From Massospora cicadina (Eukaryota > Entomophthoromycota > Entomophthoromycetes > Entomophthorales > Entomophthoraceae): DNA of 64,000 bases. Numbering within the stretch: the first letter of the stretch is position 1; the number at the start of each line of letters is the position of its first letter. The stretch lies in assembly GCA_022478985.1 (NCBI GenBank), contig JAKSZP010010618.1, forward strand, positions 62,001-126,000, read 5' to 3'. This document shows, in pieces, positions 46,580-58,484 of the stretch. The translations under genes were made by a program, and so were the position numbers. A model generated the notes under the pieces. The model did not search any database, was not told where the DNA came from, and saw only the letters and a list, made by a program, of their open reading frames with translations.

Positions 46580-47725
46580 CCTCTGTTATAAAACTCAAAA
46601 ATAACGTACTCTGATGATGATTGTTGGGGCGATCAGCCATATATCCCTCATGATGAACTAGATTATGAGGAGGATCATCTAAGTTCTTATCTTTCATCCC
46701 TATATGCTGATGCTTTTCTAAAAAATGACCAGACAGATGTAATAAGCGAGGATGATATCCCTAAAACCTCACGCCGCCTTGATGGCTTTAACTATCCATG
46801 AGAGGAAAAGTTCCCTCTATCAATGAACTATATAAAGAGTTAAAACTTTACGTATCTTGGTCCAATCCCAATGACAGGGGATAAAAAACTTAGATTTTTA
46901 TTGTTTAAGTCTTTCCAGAAATAGGAAAAGACTGACCAAAAATTTATAGTGGAATGGTGCTAACTTGCTGATGTAGTAAAGCAACTCCACTAAAATGTTA
47001 AAAATGCCACTTGTAATTGTAGACAAGTGCATTGACAAGGTGATTTTTTAAATTCTACTTCATACACCCTTAAGGAAGTTATGGACAACTTGCCTAATTT
47101 ACTGACACCATACCACTACACTCTACTATTCCTAGCAGCACTAATGCTACCCTATCTGCGGCAGCTGCCGCTTCTGTTAGTTCAATCCCTTGCAAGGCCA
47201 ATATTAATTGCTCTGAGGATCCATCCAAGCGCAATCAGTTTAACCTGTCAACCTGCCCATATTTGATAAGCATGTGATTACTCATACTTTCATACGTTTA
47301 TTTGGAATTGCTTTTAAAACACCAACAGTTAGACCAAACTGGCTACAATGATAAATTTATTGAACCTTATAGTCAGGAGTTGGTATTGCTGAAAATACCT
47401 GAAGCTGTTATGTCTTATCTTAAAGCCTTAAAATTATTGATGAGTTTGGGGGGGCAGAACTGATGATAGGACAAAGAACTGCCTTCCCTGTCATTTAACT
47501 TTAACTATGGAAAAGAAGTTTTAGCCTTCACTGATCTCTTTTACTATGAGGCACAGATATTGTATAATGCAAAGGTTCTGAGTCAATATGACGTTCAGAT
47601 TTTTCTTTACCACGCCTGCAAGTCACACAAAGAGTTGTATTGGGCCATTGCTACCTGTTTTATATTTCAATCCCACAATAACTGAGTTGGTAAACTACCT
47701 TCGCTACTGTGCTCTTACTTTTTGG
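46580..47725 (+). pseudogene. gag of element F, left part
   Basis: An acidic start (SDDDCWGDQPYIPHDELDYE near 46610-46670) is open to a stop near 46800. A Leu-rich frame 47081-47266 and capsid-like pieces follow (VLAFTDLFYYEAQILYNAKV near 47519-47580). It is interrupted at 47726 by element G. Confidence 0.6.
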
Positions 47726-48661
47726 TGTAAGGATTTTGGGAGCCCAAGTTAGCTCTGGTTCCAAACTGGTAAAATTCAAACAGCCACCAGAGGAACCGAG
47801 CAACTGCAGTGAGTGTGACCTCTAAACTCTAAGTTGATGAGGGGAGCGCCATCTTTGCAGCTGCACCAAAATGGCCTCACTGGGCGCAATGATGCTCAAC
47901 ATTCTTTTAAATGGCAAAAATAAAATAAAGGTAGGAAAATATTTTTTTAAAACTAAACGTAACCTAGAGAACAAAATTCACCAGTATCCTCACAAGTTAG
48001 GGACCTGGCCTTTATATAAGAAGAGTGGTATTATGATTTTCAGCGTTGTTATTGGGTTCTGCAGCTCTTGGGTATGCATCTTCTCCAGCTTCAGGTTTCC
48101 AGGGTTTGCAGGGGGAGGAGAGGGTCAATCTGTTAACTGTTCCGAGAACTGAGGTAGGGGGAGGTGATGGGGCACGCCATGATTGGCTACACCCAATTTG
48201 TCTTTTTTAAGATTGTTAAAAAGTTTACTTAATTGAGGTGCGCTCCATCTTTGGAAGTCTGGCGCTCAATCAAAAGTGAGTTTTAAAAATCATTGGAAAG
48301 GGACTTTTAGGGAAATTGAGGAAGGGAGAGTAAAATTGTGGTCAGATTTTTACATTCTTTGGCAAAATCGCATTATGGTAACTTGAGCATTGTAAAGCCA
48401 TCAAATTTTTTTTTTGAAATTTTTGGATTATGAGGAAATGGGTGGCAATATTGGGGGACTAACCTGGGGTACTTCTAATTATTTTTTAAATCTGAGAGAA
48501 TTTTCTACACAGGAGCTTGACCTTGTCATCAAACCAATTACTAAGCATTGAGGTTTGGAGTGAGCGCAGTATAGGATATCTCTATATAAAACGGCTTTCC
48601 TATACAGGAAAAGGGATAGTAGGCACTTTAAGGATTGTTGCTTTTTGTGGAAAGCCTTACA
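47726..48661. repeat. Left LTR of element G
   Basis: It starts TGTAAGGATTTTGGGAGCCC and ends AAAGCCTTACA. It aligns with 49396-50376, for example at TATTGGGTTCTGCAGCTCTT (48050-48069). The 93-codon ORF inside is not conserved in the other copy. Confidence 0.8.
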
Positions 48662-49395
48662 TTACCTTACCAATTTTTTCCAACCTTCTAATAAAGTTGG
48701 AGTAAGGGGCTCCATTCCCACCAGGATAAGTTAATCATTGGAGGGGTAAGACGGGGGCATAATACCATGACGTTGGGGTGTGAATCAGAAAATCACCTGT
48801 CTTCTTACAAGATAAGAGAATCCTATCCTGAGAAACAGGGTTTAGACTGGGAGAATCTGAGCAGCTTGTGTACGATTTGGAATTGGAAGGTATGATAGGT
48901 CGTGGGAGTGACTTGAATTTAGTCAAGGGCAGAACTGGCATGTCCTCAAAAGTAACATCTTGCGATGGGCTCATCATTGTCAACAGAGTGACCAGGCATG
49001 AAAGATCATACACAGGGGGTGACACAACTGACCCCCATGCCCCACCGACTTTAGGATAAGTTGGTAAACATGACAAAGAAGGCGTGAGTCAGGGATCAAC
49101 TATGATTAGGGGTCTGGAAGCTCCATCATCAGTCAAAGTCCCATAGCTACCAGTGATGAATTTTTCTGGGAGGGGCAAAGCGGTGTCATCAATTACATGG
49201 GCATTACCAGCAGTTAGTGGCAACCAGTGCATGATGAGCAAAGATTAGCGTCAGGTGGACATATGAACCACTCAAGGAGACTACTAAACCAACAAATAAA
49301 TCCACAACCTTGAAAAAGTGTTGGGCGAAAAGGAAAGGGATGTTGGGAGGTTTGTGCTGCACTGCATCGGTCTCATAAGTTTGATTGGCCTATTA
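48662..49395. other. Internal region of element G
   Basis: It contains a 113-codon minus ORF (48735-49076) without recognisable motifs, Ser/Pro-rich. There is no polymerase domain. The minus sequence next to the left LTR, GGTTGGAAAAAATTGGTAAG, is purine-rich. Confidence 0.55.
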
Positions 49396-50376
49396 TGTAA
49401 GAAATTGGGGAGCCTAAATCAGCTTTAGTTTCAAACTGGTGGGTTCCAATCAGCCACAAGAGAAACCAAGAAACTACTGTCTGTGTGGTTCCACAACCTC
49501 CTATCTGACTAGGGCTCAACAATTTCATTGAGAGCATGTTGGCCATGATTCGCTCCATGCTGTACCAAATGATCTCCAGAAAATGGCAAGAACTTCTAAG
49601 ATTGATATGGGGAAATAATTTTGTTAAAAAAGAACAAAACCTAGAGAAAAAATAGGCCAATACTCTTCAAAAGTAATTACACTGGCCCTTATATAGGGAA
49701 ATAGGATATCACGGTTCATGGCGTTATTATTGGGTTCTGAAGCTCTTGGGTTGGCATCTTCTCCAGCTGCAGATTTCCAAGGTTTACGCTGTGTAGGAGA
49801 GGGTCAATTTTGTGAACTGTTGTGAGAACTGAGGTAGGGAGAGAGCTAATTTATGAGGTGGCGCAAGAACAAAGGTTGTGTAGGTGTTGGGCACGCCATA
49901 ATTAGGTGCTCCCCAATTTAACCTTTTGAAAAAATTTTAAAAATTTTCTGAATTGAAGCTCTCAATCTTCAGGGGCTTGGTTTTTGATCAAAAAAGAGGT
50001 TTTAAAATCACTGGAAAAGGGATTTTGGGGAATTTTAAAAAGGAAGGGTAAAATTAGGGTCATAATTTAAAATATTCTTCATCAAAACTAAATTCATCTT
50101 AGGGACGTCATAAAACTGTCAGGATTAATAAAATTGCAAAATTTTGGGAAAATGGGTGGCGGTGTTAAGGGGAATTACCTGGAGTACTTCTGGAATTTTT
50201 GGTATTCATGAGGGATTTCTCTGCATAAGTGCTTAATCTTGTCAATATACCAAATACAGGATAATGGAGGGATTAGAGTGGGTGAATTTTTTTCTTAAAA
50301 TTAAATTGTCATTTTCTACCTGAAAAAGCAGTAGTAGGCAACATCTAGCTTCTTGCCCTTTTTGGAAAGCATTGCA
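49396..50376. repeat. Right LTR of element G
   Basis: It starts TGTAAGAAATTGGGGAGCC and ends GAAAGCATTGCA. It has a CCCTTATATAGGG motif near 49686-49698 at the place of TTTATATAAG in the left copy. Confidence 0.8.
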
Positions 50377-50381
50377 TTTGC

Positions 50382-51487
50382 GCCCCTAATATCAAGCCAT
50401 ATAAGAATTAATTAATTCATTTAGTGACTTCAACCACCAATAAGGATATGGGAAAAACTCCAGCGGAGTAGAAAAATGGTTTTCTACTTCTGCCAAAAGT
50501 TTGATAATCAGATAATGAATTGAACATGACGGACCACGTCTTGACAGCCAAACATAAATTTTAATATATCCATCAAGTTTGCTACACCTCTGCGGCCACA
50601 GGCTAACACTGATTTACTTAGTTACTTGAGTCAAGCAGATACTCTTGGTATTAGTATGCTTACCAACTCAGATAATCACGCTGGGTATATTTTTTGAATC
50701 TAAATGTGTAAAACGTTTAAGTTCAGGTAATTTTGGACAGCGAGGCGCCCTTAAAATAGTTTTTTTGACGTTAATGAAGATATTAGAGACTGGGACTGAT
50801 ATTACTCATTGATAAGGCTATGGAACCACGGGACCCAATGCATTGCCTCACTAGGAGCGTATACCTTGATGCTGGGTTTTGGTACTAGGGTTATTTGCTC
50901 CAGCCATCAATTTAACTCATAGAAATTTTGAGCTAATCATTAATACCTCTTTCATGAGAGTATATGGGCTTAAAGCGAACTTTGAGAATGATGCTTTGGA
51001 TGTAGGGGGACAATAGGTTCCATTGTATTATAATAAAGAATGCTCAGATGATGAATGGGGCCTGATATGAGCGTTTACTGAACATTCCGCTGACTCGCCC
51101 AAGGTTGCAGTGCCAATACTGAATGAGGCCACCATGAGTGGCTCTTACAATCAAATTGACTCTACAGATTCTAATATTGTTCATATGGTTTGTATCATAT
51201 ACTAGTTGGCAACGCATACAATGTACCCACGTGACTTCCAGTGCTGATGGAGGTTGAATCTACCGCCCATATGGAACACTCATCTCAACCTTCCTAATTG
51301 TGAATGTTGAGTCTAGTGAGGAAATTAATCCCATTTAATATTGTAAAGATGGCTGAAGCTTCTTAATTTACCTCAGTAAATTTTTTAAAATATAACGGGA
51401 TTCTCCACAAAGAACAAAAGTGTAATATTTAACTGGACCACCAAGCCCTCAACAGAATGGATATTCTTTTATGAATACCTAATGGTA
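50382..51487 (+). pseudogene. Gag end and protease region of element F
   Basis: The strand is stop-rich. A GYGTTGPNALPH block near 50817-50855 corresponds to the GTAGPNNTRAIG block in the protease of A. Acidic and polar stretches follow (PKVAVPILNEATMSGSYNQI near 51100-51160). It ends at the H insertion, with TGGTA at 51483-51487. Confidence 0.55.
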
Positions 51488-52388
51488 TGTCTCAAGAGAG
51501 TATCTATAACTCTATAGTTTTTTGTGTGGTGGTGCACGGAGCACTGGACCAGCGCAAAGGAACTAGTCGTCAGAGTTAGAATAAAAATAGCCCAGCCAAG
51601 AGAGCTTGAGCTAAAGTGACATAGGTCAAGGGTTGTTAGCAAAATACTTATAAATAGGGATTGAGCAAACAGTAAAACTTGGCTGTGCCCCAAAGGTATG
51701 TTCCTAACCAAGATTTGAACAGGTCTAGAGTGCACGGGTGCCCTAGTTTGGAGGGAACCTAGGCGGCCCAACGGTGTACCTGATAATGTAATAATTTTAA
51801 ACAAAATGAATTGGCTAACATGTCATGAAAACTCCTTGAAGAGGTCCGCGCATAGGTTTGCCCAAGTGAACATAAGAAAACGTTAAACTGAATAAGGTTT
51901 AATGTAAGAAAGAAGACAACTAATGAGGAAAGTTGGTGCTGAGTAAACATATTTAAGCTGAACTGGGAAAACGTCTATTGGAGAAAGTAGTACCAAGCCA
52001 AGGTGCACCAATAAGAGCACACTTCAAGCTGACAGGGCGTTATACTTTGAAATAGTCCAAAATTAAGTAATTGATTGAAGTCAAGGCTGACCTAAGTTGG
52101 AAATTTTGTAAAATGAATGGGTTTTGAACCCCCACTCACCAATCAATCGATTTGAGCCATTATTGTTTAAGAGGTAACTCAGTTGTTTTAATGCTAGAGC
52201 CAAAACAAGGGGCTGGGCGTTAAGAACGTCACCTGGACCAACCTGGACGTACTTGGCCTTTACCCAGAGTTTATCCAAGGTGTGCTTTAGGTCATAAAGG
52301 TCCTTCAACTTGACCCTTTGGACCTCCTGACGCTCAGCTTTGTCCTTGATGTTGGTGCCTTCAATTAGGTCATATAAACATGAAATTA
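51488..52388 (-). repeat. 3' LTR of element H
   Basis: It aligns almost base for base with 56635-57530, for example over GCCCCAAAGGTATGTTCCTA (51691-51710). The + strand left end is TGTCTCAAGAGAG. The right end is set by the polypurine tract and carries no clean CA. Confidence 0.87.
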
Positions 52389-52402
52389 CTCTCTCCTCTT
52401 TT
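52389..52402 (-). other. Polypurine tract of element H
   Basis: In minus sense AAAAAGAGGAGAG directly abuts the 3' LTR. Confidence 0.7.
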
Positions 52403-53570
52403 TGAGCTCCACCCCCCTCCTAGGGACATTCGCCAAGGAAAAGTTATTGTGGGCAGGGGCCAACTTCATGGCAACAACGGCCTGCTTGGACTTAGATCCT
52501 GCAGCTTCAGGGAAACGCTTGTGGAATGCTACAAGTATATTTTTGGCGTAGTTGCAGTCACGCACTGGGACCCAACTGTTCGCCGCTGCATCAAATCCCT
52601 TCCAGGATATAATATACTTGAGTCTTCTTCTTACACAATGAGAGGCTACAATCTCCTTGACTTCCCACTCTGGCATCCCATCCACGAGATAAGCCTTGGG
52701 AGTCTCTGGTGGGGGACCCTCAAACAACGTGAGCCTGATTTCATAGAATACTGAAAAGATTTGAAATGAGAGGGGTAGGTCCAACTGGTATGAGGCACAG
52801 CCTACCTTTCTGATAACGCGGTGCAACCCAATCCTCGAAAGTCCTAGTTTTTTTGCATGGTTGTTTGATTGGGATGTTTTTAGCATCCAGCATTATGAGA
52901 TCTCTTTCCTTGTACACTGGTCCAACTCATCTTTTACCATCAGAATCTCCTTGTAAGCCTTCATGGCCGCATCTAAATTTGTGCTCACCCTCTGGTGTAC
53001 TTTCTTGATCATTTTTGTAAAGTCTACCACCACTTCCACTTTGGATCCACAACTGGACTCCAAGTTGAAGGTGGTATTGAATCCATAGTTGACGAAGAAG
53101 GGAAAACAACCATGAGATGTATGGTGGGCGTTGTTATAACTGAATTGGGCCATAGGGAGATGGGAAACCCAATCTGAATAATATGCGGCGGTGTAACACT
53201 GCAAGAATTATTCTAGGAACTGGTTCGATAATTCAGTCTGCCCATTTGATTGGGAGTGATAGGCAGTTGAACTGCAGGGGAGAATCTGAAGAGCCTTACT
53301 CAACTCTTCCCAAAAGACAGAGGCAATCTGGGGTCTATGATAGCTAATTTACTACTTGGGGGACCCCGTGAAGAGCAAACACATGAATGACAAAGAGCCT
53401 ACCCATCTCAGCTGCGATTACTTTGGTTCTGCAAAGAATAAAGTGAGCGAACTTTGTAAAACGGTCCACCACTACCATGATGGCATCAAACCATCAGATA
53501 CAGGCAATTACACAATGAAATTCACCAATAAAGAAGTCCAAGGCCCTTCAGTCTTTTGAACTGGTACCAA
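52403..53570 (-). pseudogene. Integrase catalytic core, C-terminus and chromodomain of element H
   Basis: Frame 52893-53204 holds the end of the core (YYSDWVSHLPMAQFSYNNAH, with the region of the catalytic Glu just upstream near 53230). Frame 52386-52886 continues with a PLSFQIFSVFYEIRL block and an intact chromodomain: PEWEVKEIVASHCVRR, then KYIISWKGF and SWVPVRDCNYAKNILVAFH, at about 52680-52530. A Lys-rich tail follows. The W/Y cage residues are present. Such chromodomains direct insertion to heterochromatin (family knowledge). Stops separate the frames. Confidence 0.87.
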
Positions 53571-54080
53571 CAACCCCGCTAGTGGCTGGCAATTCAGTTT
53601 CCTTTGATTGCAGACTAGGCACTCTTTACAATACCTGCCCACCTGCACAGCTAACCCCTTCCAATTGTAAGTGCGGCAAATTAGCTCCAGAGTCTTCGCC
53701 TTCCCAGAATGACAAATTGCGATTCTTTCATGATGGTCCCAGATTCTCAGGCGAAGTTGTCCATCGGGAACCCAAAAGTTCCCCTGAAACCACATCATCT
53801 CATCCTTCATGTGATAACCTCTGGATATATCCTCCTGATTCAAAACGCTGTTTGCAAGGACCATAGCATATTCAGCTGAAAAAGTCTGGGAAAGGACTAC
53901 CTTTCTGAACATACTATATTCCTCCACATTTTCCAAAGGAGCAAGCGCTAGCCCATTGGCCAAGGGAGAGGGAAGCTGAGACACAATCTTATCCAGTGGA
54001 ATCATCATTTGGGTATTATGCACCTCTACCTCCTTAGGATCTGGGGCTAGTGCAGGGTTGCAGCTCAAAGCATCCGCCAA
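53508..54080 (-). pseudogene. RNase H end and zinc-binding domain of integrase, element H
   Basis: A 190-codon open frame starts with MADALSCNPAL, the canonical end of RNase H (ADALSR). The integrase HHCC domain follows: HHERIAICHSGKAKTLELI, then CKECLVCNQRK at about 53620-53590. It ends in WTSLLVNFIV, the start of the catalytic core, where the first Asp (usually S-x-D-F-I) has become Asn. It is the longest intact stretch of the element. Confidence 0.88.
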
Positions 54081-55290
54081 ACCATTCTCCTTGCCCTTAG
54101 TGAACTCATAAAAAAACGCAAATTGGGCTAAGATCTCATGCCAGCTGGTTTGACGTGGGGTTAAGACATGAGGTGCTCAATAGTACATTAAGGCACAGTG
54201 ATCTGTACATATGCGGAAGGGTTTGGATGAGCCATGAAAGTGATGACGCCAATAGTTCAGCACCTCAAACATTACTAATAACTCTTTTTCATATACGGCG
54301 TAATTTAACTCTGGTAGAGAAATATCACTGGAAAAATATTCCACCAGTTGCTCTATTTAATCTTCGCATACTTGTAATAGGGCTGCCGCTATGACGAAGT
54401 TAGTGGCATCCAAAGCAACAATGAACTCTTTATTTGGGTCAACATGATGAAGAATGGACGTAGACAACAAAGTAAATTTTACCTCTTGAAAGGAATCCTG
54501 TAAAGTTGGGTACCACTAAAGTATTTTTCCCCATTCACCTTATACAAAGGCGCTGCAACTTCAGAAAGATATGGTGTGAAGTTCTTAAGGATTGTACACG
54601 TCCCCAAGAAACTCCTCAATTCCTTAACCAAAGTTGGAGTGGGCCACTCACAAATTGCCTTCTCCTTGTCTGGAGTTATCATGTGCCCTTAGTCAAATAT
54701 GAAGTTGCCCAGAAAAGTGACCTGGGACTTAAAGAATTAGCGCTTATTTATTTTTGAGTGTGAGGTCAGCTGCCCTCAAACGCTCCACCACCTGCTGAAG
54801 CTGTACTTCATGAGACTCATTGTAAGGAGAAAATACCAAAATATAATCAATGTAAGATACCGCGCATACCCCAGAAGGTCCCCAAAGCCACATCAATACG
54901 GCGTTGTAAGATAGCCGGGGCATTTTTAAGCCCAAAGGGCATAATCTGAAATTGGACTACCCCTTTTCTGGTATGAAATGTGGTCAGCCACTCCTGGCCC
55001 TTCTCAATATGGATCTAATTGAACGCGTTTAAATAATCTAACTTGGAGAAGACTCTCGCCTTCTCCACATAGCATGCAATTTGCGAGTCCAGTGGGATGG
55101 ATGTAAGTCTGGTATCGTGACATTGTTGAGATGCTCATAATCTATGCATGGGCGTAAGGTACCATTGGCCTTCTCCACAAAGAGAAGGGTGGAACATACA
55201 GGGGAGGTTCGCTGAAAAAGTGCACCTTTGGCTAATTGCTTCTTAACCCATACATCTAAGGCCATTATCTCCCATATGGTCAAAGGATAA
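54081..55290 (-). pseudogene. Reverse transcriptase and RNase H of element H
   Basis: Frame 55038-55283 has motifs 1-2 (TSPVCSTLLFVEKANGTLRP, CIDYEHLNN). Frame 54744-54935 has the catalytic box AVSYIDYILVFS near 54860-54830, with Tyr in place of the second Asp of Y-x-D-D. Frame 54479-54682 has the thumb block PTLVKELRSFLGTCTILKNF. RNase H follows in stop-containing frames at 54480-54090. A shift separates each piece. Confidence 0.87.
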
Positions 55291-55436
55291 ATCAGGGAAA
55301 AATATGCACCAGATCAACGGTGAGCTTGAAGACGCAATCAAACTCTGAGTGGGCTGGTAGTACATTGACTTAAGCCGCTCAAACGAAAATTTCAACCACT
55401 CCAAACAGGAAGGTAAGGTAGCCTTTAAAGAGGGCT

Positions 55437-55900
55437 TCAGAACGTAGCAAGAATGAGAGTGTGGATATTGGGCCAGTGGGGCAAATCGCCCTGAAAGTTT
55501 ACTTCTGCAAAAGGGACAATTAACTCGTTGCCATTCTTCAAAGTTAAGGACAGGGTATTTTCTTTCAAATTGGTTCTGATGTCAAACTTTCGCCACCACT
55601 CTACACCCAAAATGATGGGGTACAAGAAGTTTTTGACAGCTTGGAAGTGGTTAGACAAACGATAATTTGCCAACTTGATAATCCACTAACCCCATAATTT
55701 TCAGCGTTGGAATACCTTGGGAATCCCCTCCTCTAACCACACCACATGGCAAGTAACTCAGCTCAAGGTAGTCGGCTAGGTCTTGATCAATAAAATTCTC
55801 AGATGCTCCAGTATCCACCAAAATAGTTGTGCTGATCTTCCCTAAAGGGGATGAAAGTGTAGCAGTCAATAAAATAGATTATGAATAGTCTTTATTTGTA
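55437..55900 (-). pseudogene. Aspartic protease of element H
   Basis: Frame 55651-55869 has the intact active site TILVDTGASENFID near 55835-55795. After a shift, frame 55437-55673 has YPIILGVEWWRKFDIRTN, the I-L-G-x-x-W/F-L block of the C-terminal half. Confidence 0.85.
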
Positions 55901-56634
55901 GCGTAAAACGCCAACACTTCACCACAAAAATCTTTTCAGGGTCATACATACCACCAGGATACGTTTTTGCATCATAGAATGGAGAGGGATATTTGGCCAC
56001 TCCTACTACTGAGGTCACATATCCCACCATATCTTCAGCAACCGCATAAACGTTTTGAACTTTAATAATAACTCATTATCCACCTCCTGGGTTCTACGAA
56101 TCATAGTGATATTCAAGCGTGGGTTTTCTGAGGTAATTAGTTACACTGAAATGAGGTCCATATCTAAGCCATAAGAAAAGATATATGGCTCAGTTGTATA
56201 TATGGAAACGTCGCTATAGAACTCATTTTTGGGCCATGAATAATCTCTTACCCAAATCAGCGATGGATTGTACAACGTTATCCAAGGCCATCACCATCAG
56301 GCCCTCCGTCAAGGATACCGCCTGCACCATCAAAACGCGGTGCCAAAGAAAACCAGTTTATTTGTGTCAATTTTACAAAATTTAATGGAAAGTCAGGGAA
56401 TCATGACTCTCATATTGCAAAGTGACTGTATCTACCAGGTACAAGCAAGAAGGGTGGGTACTTCACAGCTGAGGCAGTAAGAATAACGCTGAGATGCTCA
56501 ACCACTGGCAAAAGAGAAAAAGGAGGTGAGCCCTGCCGCAGCTGTGGCCAACAGCTAGTGCACCCCATTTACACTTTGCGAAAGTCCCACATGGAAAAAG
56601 TTCATGCATGCAAGGAAAAAAGTTGGTAGTCTAA
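55901..56634 (-). pseudogene. Gag remnant and leader of element H
   Basis: The minus sequence has short broken frames only. With about 730 bp it is too short for a full gag plus leader, so gag is truncated or unrecognisable. No TGG-type primer site follows the 5' LTR (minus sequence TTAGACTACCAAC). Confidence 0.45.
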
Positions 56635-57530
56635 TGTCAAGAGAGTATCTATAACTTTCAAGTTCCCTGCGTGGTGCACAAAGAACTGGACCAAAGTAAG
56701 GGAACTTGTTTTCAGTATTAGAATAAAAATAGCCCAGCAGAGAGAGCTTGAACTAAAGTGACATATGGTGAAGGTGATTAGCATGGTACTCATAAATAAG
56801 GGATCAAGCAAACAGTAAAACTTGGCTGTGCCCCAAAGGTATGTTCCTAACCAAGATTTGAACAGGTCTAGAGTGCACGGGTGCCTTAGTTTGGAGGGAA
56901 CCTAGGCGGCCCAACGGTGTACTTGATAATGTAATAATTTTAAACAAAATGAATTGGTTAACATGTTATGAGACCCCTTGAAGTGGTCTGCGCACAGGTT
57001 CGCCCAAGTGAACATAAGAAAACGTTAAACTGAATAAGGTTTTATTGTAAGAAATAAGAAAACCAATGAGATGAGTTGGTGCTGAGGAAGCATATTTAAG
57101 CTGAACTGGGAAAACGTCTATTAGAAAAAGTGGTACCAAGCCAAGGTGCACCAATAAGAGCACACTTCCATCCGAAAGGATGCTATAATTTGAAATAGTT
57201 TGAACTCAAGTAATTGATTGAAGTTGAGGCTGACCCTAATTAGAAATTTTGTAACCTGAATGGGTTTTGAACCCCCACTCACCAATTAATCAATTTGAGC
57301 CATCATTGTTAAGAGGTAACTCGGTTGTTCTAATGCTAAAGCCAAAATAAGGGGCTGGGCGTTAAGCATGTCACCTGGACCAACCTGGGCATATTTGGCA
57401 TGTACCCAGCGTTGATTCAAGGTGTGCTTTAGGTCAGGAAGGACCAGCAACTTGACCCTTTGGACCTCCTGACGCTCAGCTTTGTCCTTGATGTTAATAC
57501 CTTCAATCAGGTCATGTAAACATGACAGTA
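56635..57530 (-). repeat. 5' LTR of element H
   Basis: It is highly similar to 51488-52388, so H is one of the younger insertions here. The + strand left end is TGTCAAGAGAGTATC. The right end is uncertain by a few bases. Confidence 0.87.
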
Positions 57531-57539
57531 CGTATGGTA

Positions 57540-57781
57540 AGATTATTCCATCACGCCGCCAATATAAAATGGAACCCATCTCTGTCTCTGATGCCGTCCA
57601 TCCTCACCATGGATAAATTAAGGTATCTTTGGAGGACACCCACCCTTACCTGTGCACATTAATGAGAATTAGGTGCTTCCTTCTCTCTATGTATTACCTG
57701 TCCTTAGAGCCTCGTCATCCTAGGAAGTATATGACCTCCACTCATAATTGTGCTTGAATGTTTGGTCAAATGGGGGAAATG
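57540..57781 (+). pseudogene. Pol tail and polypurine tract of element F
   Basis: About 240 bp of broken frame ends in ATGGGGGAAATG-like purines before the 3' LTR (57770-57781). It resembles the C-terminal spacer of pol in the other elements. RT to integrase are missing between 51487 and here, so F lost them by deletion before H inserted. Confidence 0.5.
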
Positions 57782-58479
57782 TGTTAGTTTGGTCTTACCA
57801 ACCATTCAATATATTATAACTTATTCTCTATCCTTATTTTAAACAAAGATTCTTATTCCTTGTGAGTTGATGCTGATGTCAATCTGTTGATTTAGGTTAT
57901 GGTAGCTTACTTGACGCGGATATTAATATGGTGGTTTAAGTTACATTGTATCACCTTGATTCCACGCCCAAGTTTTTATATGTATCTACTAATTGATGGG
58001 ATTAAATTTCTATCATCTTTCCCTGAGCCATGACAAGGATAGGCATCGATGTTATAATTGCTCCCATCCCTCTGGCAATATCCCCAAAATCACTTTTTAT
58101 TGAATTAAGCTTTACAGCGGTGTGAATTTAAATTCTCTTTATATTATTACTATATTCTCTCTCTTGCCCTCACACTGGTAGAAAACAATTGCTAAGGTTT
58201 TTATCCCATTACTTCTAGGCTAATAGCTTAAACCAATTTCCAGAATAGTTCTGAACTGCACATCATTTCTCAGTGTGGTTTATAATCATAAAAAAGTACA
58301 AGTTTTGAAAGTGATCTTTTCTTTTACCCAGCTTGTTTAAACTATTAAATAAAAACCTTGAACGATATTTTTCTATCATTATATTTTAGGGTTACTATCT
58401 TCATACAGGTCACTTTGTTTTAGTATAGAAGAAGCTGACCTGTGCAGTTGTAAGTCGAGCCTAAGCGCCAATTACAACA
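57782..58479 (+). repeat. 3' LTR of element F
   Basis: It starts TGTTAGTTTGGTC and ends CAATTACAACA. Confidence 0.87.
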
Positions 58480-58484
58480 CTCCA

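Larger units (their letters stand above)
47726..50376. mobile_element. Short non-autonomous LTR element G nested in F
   Basis: Two LTR-like copies of 936 and 981 bp flank only 734 bp of internal DNA. The flanks TTTGG (47721-47725) and TTTGC (50377-50381) match at 4 of 5 bases. No RT or integrase lies inside. Orientation is open: the LTRs have a TATATAAG-like motif in + sense, but a purine tract next to the left copy and a TAATAG motif next to the right copy fit minus. Confidence 0.78.
51488..57534 (-). mobile_element. Chromodomain Ty3/Gypsy element H nested in F
   Basis: Minus orientation: 5' LTR about 57530-56635, gag remnant, protease, RT, RNase H, integrase with chromodomain, polypurine tract, 3' LTR about 52388-51488. 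TGGTA occurs at both borders (51483-51487 and 57535-57539), which I take as target duplication. Pol is the best preserved in the window, but is still broken. Confidence 0.87.
45841..58479 (+). mobile_element. LTR retrotransposon F nested in E, with most of pol missing
   Basis: LTRs of about 700 bp at 45841-46542 and 57782-58479. Inside, a gag (split by element G), a decayed protease region and a short pol tail are seen, but no RT, RNase H or integrase of its own. The pol genes at 52390-56600 belong to element H on the other strand. Flanks CTCAT and CTCCA match at 3 of 5 bases. E is interrupted exactly here, which supports the ends. Confidence 0.8.

Noticed and set aside
47871..48152. 93-codon + ORF as a gene in element G
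   Set aside because: It lies within the LTR and is not open in the second LTR copy.
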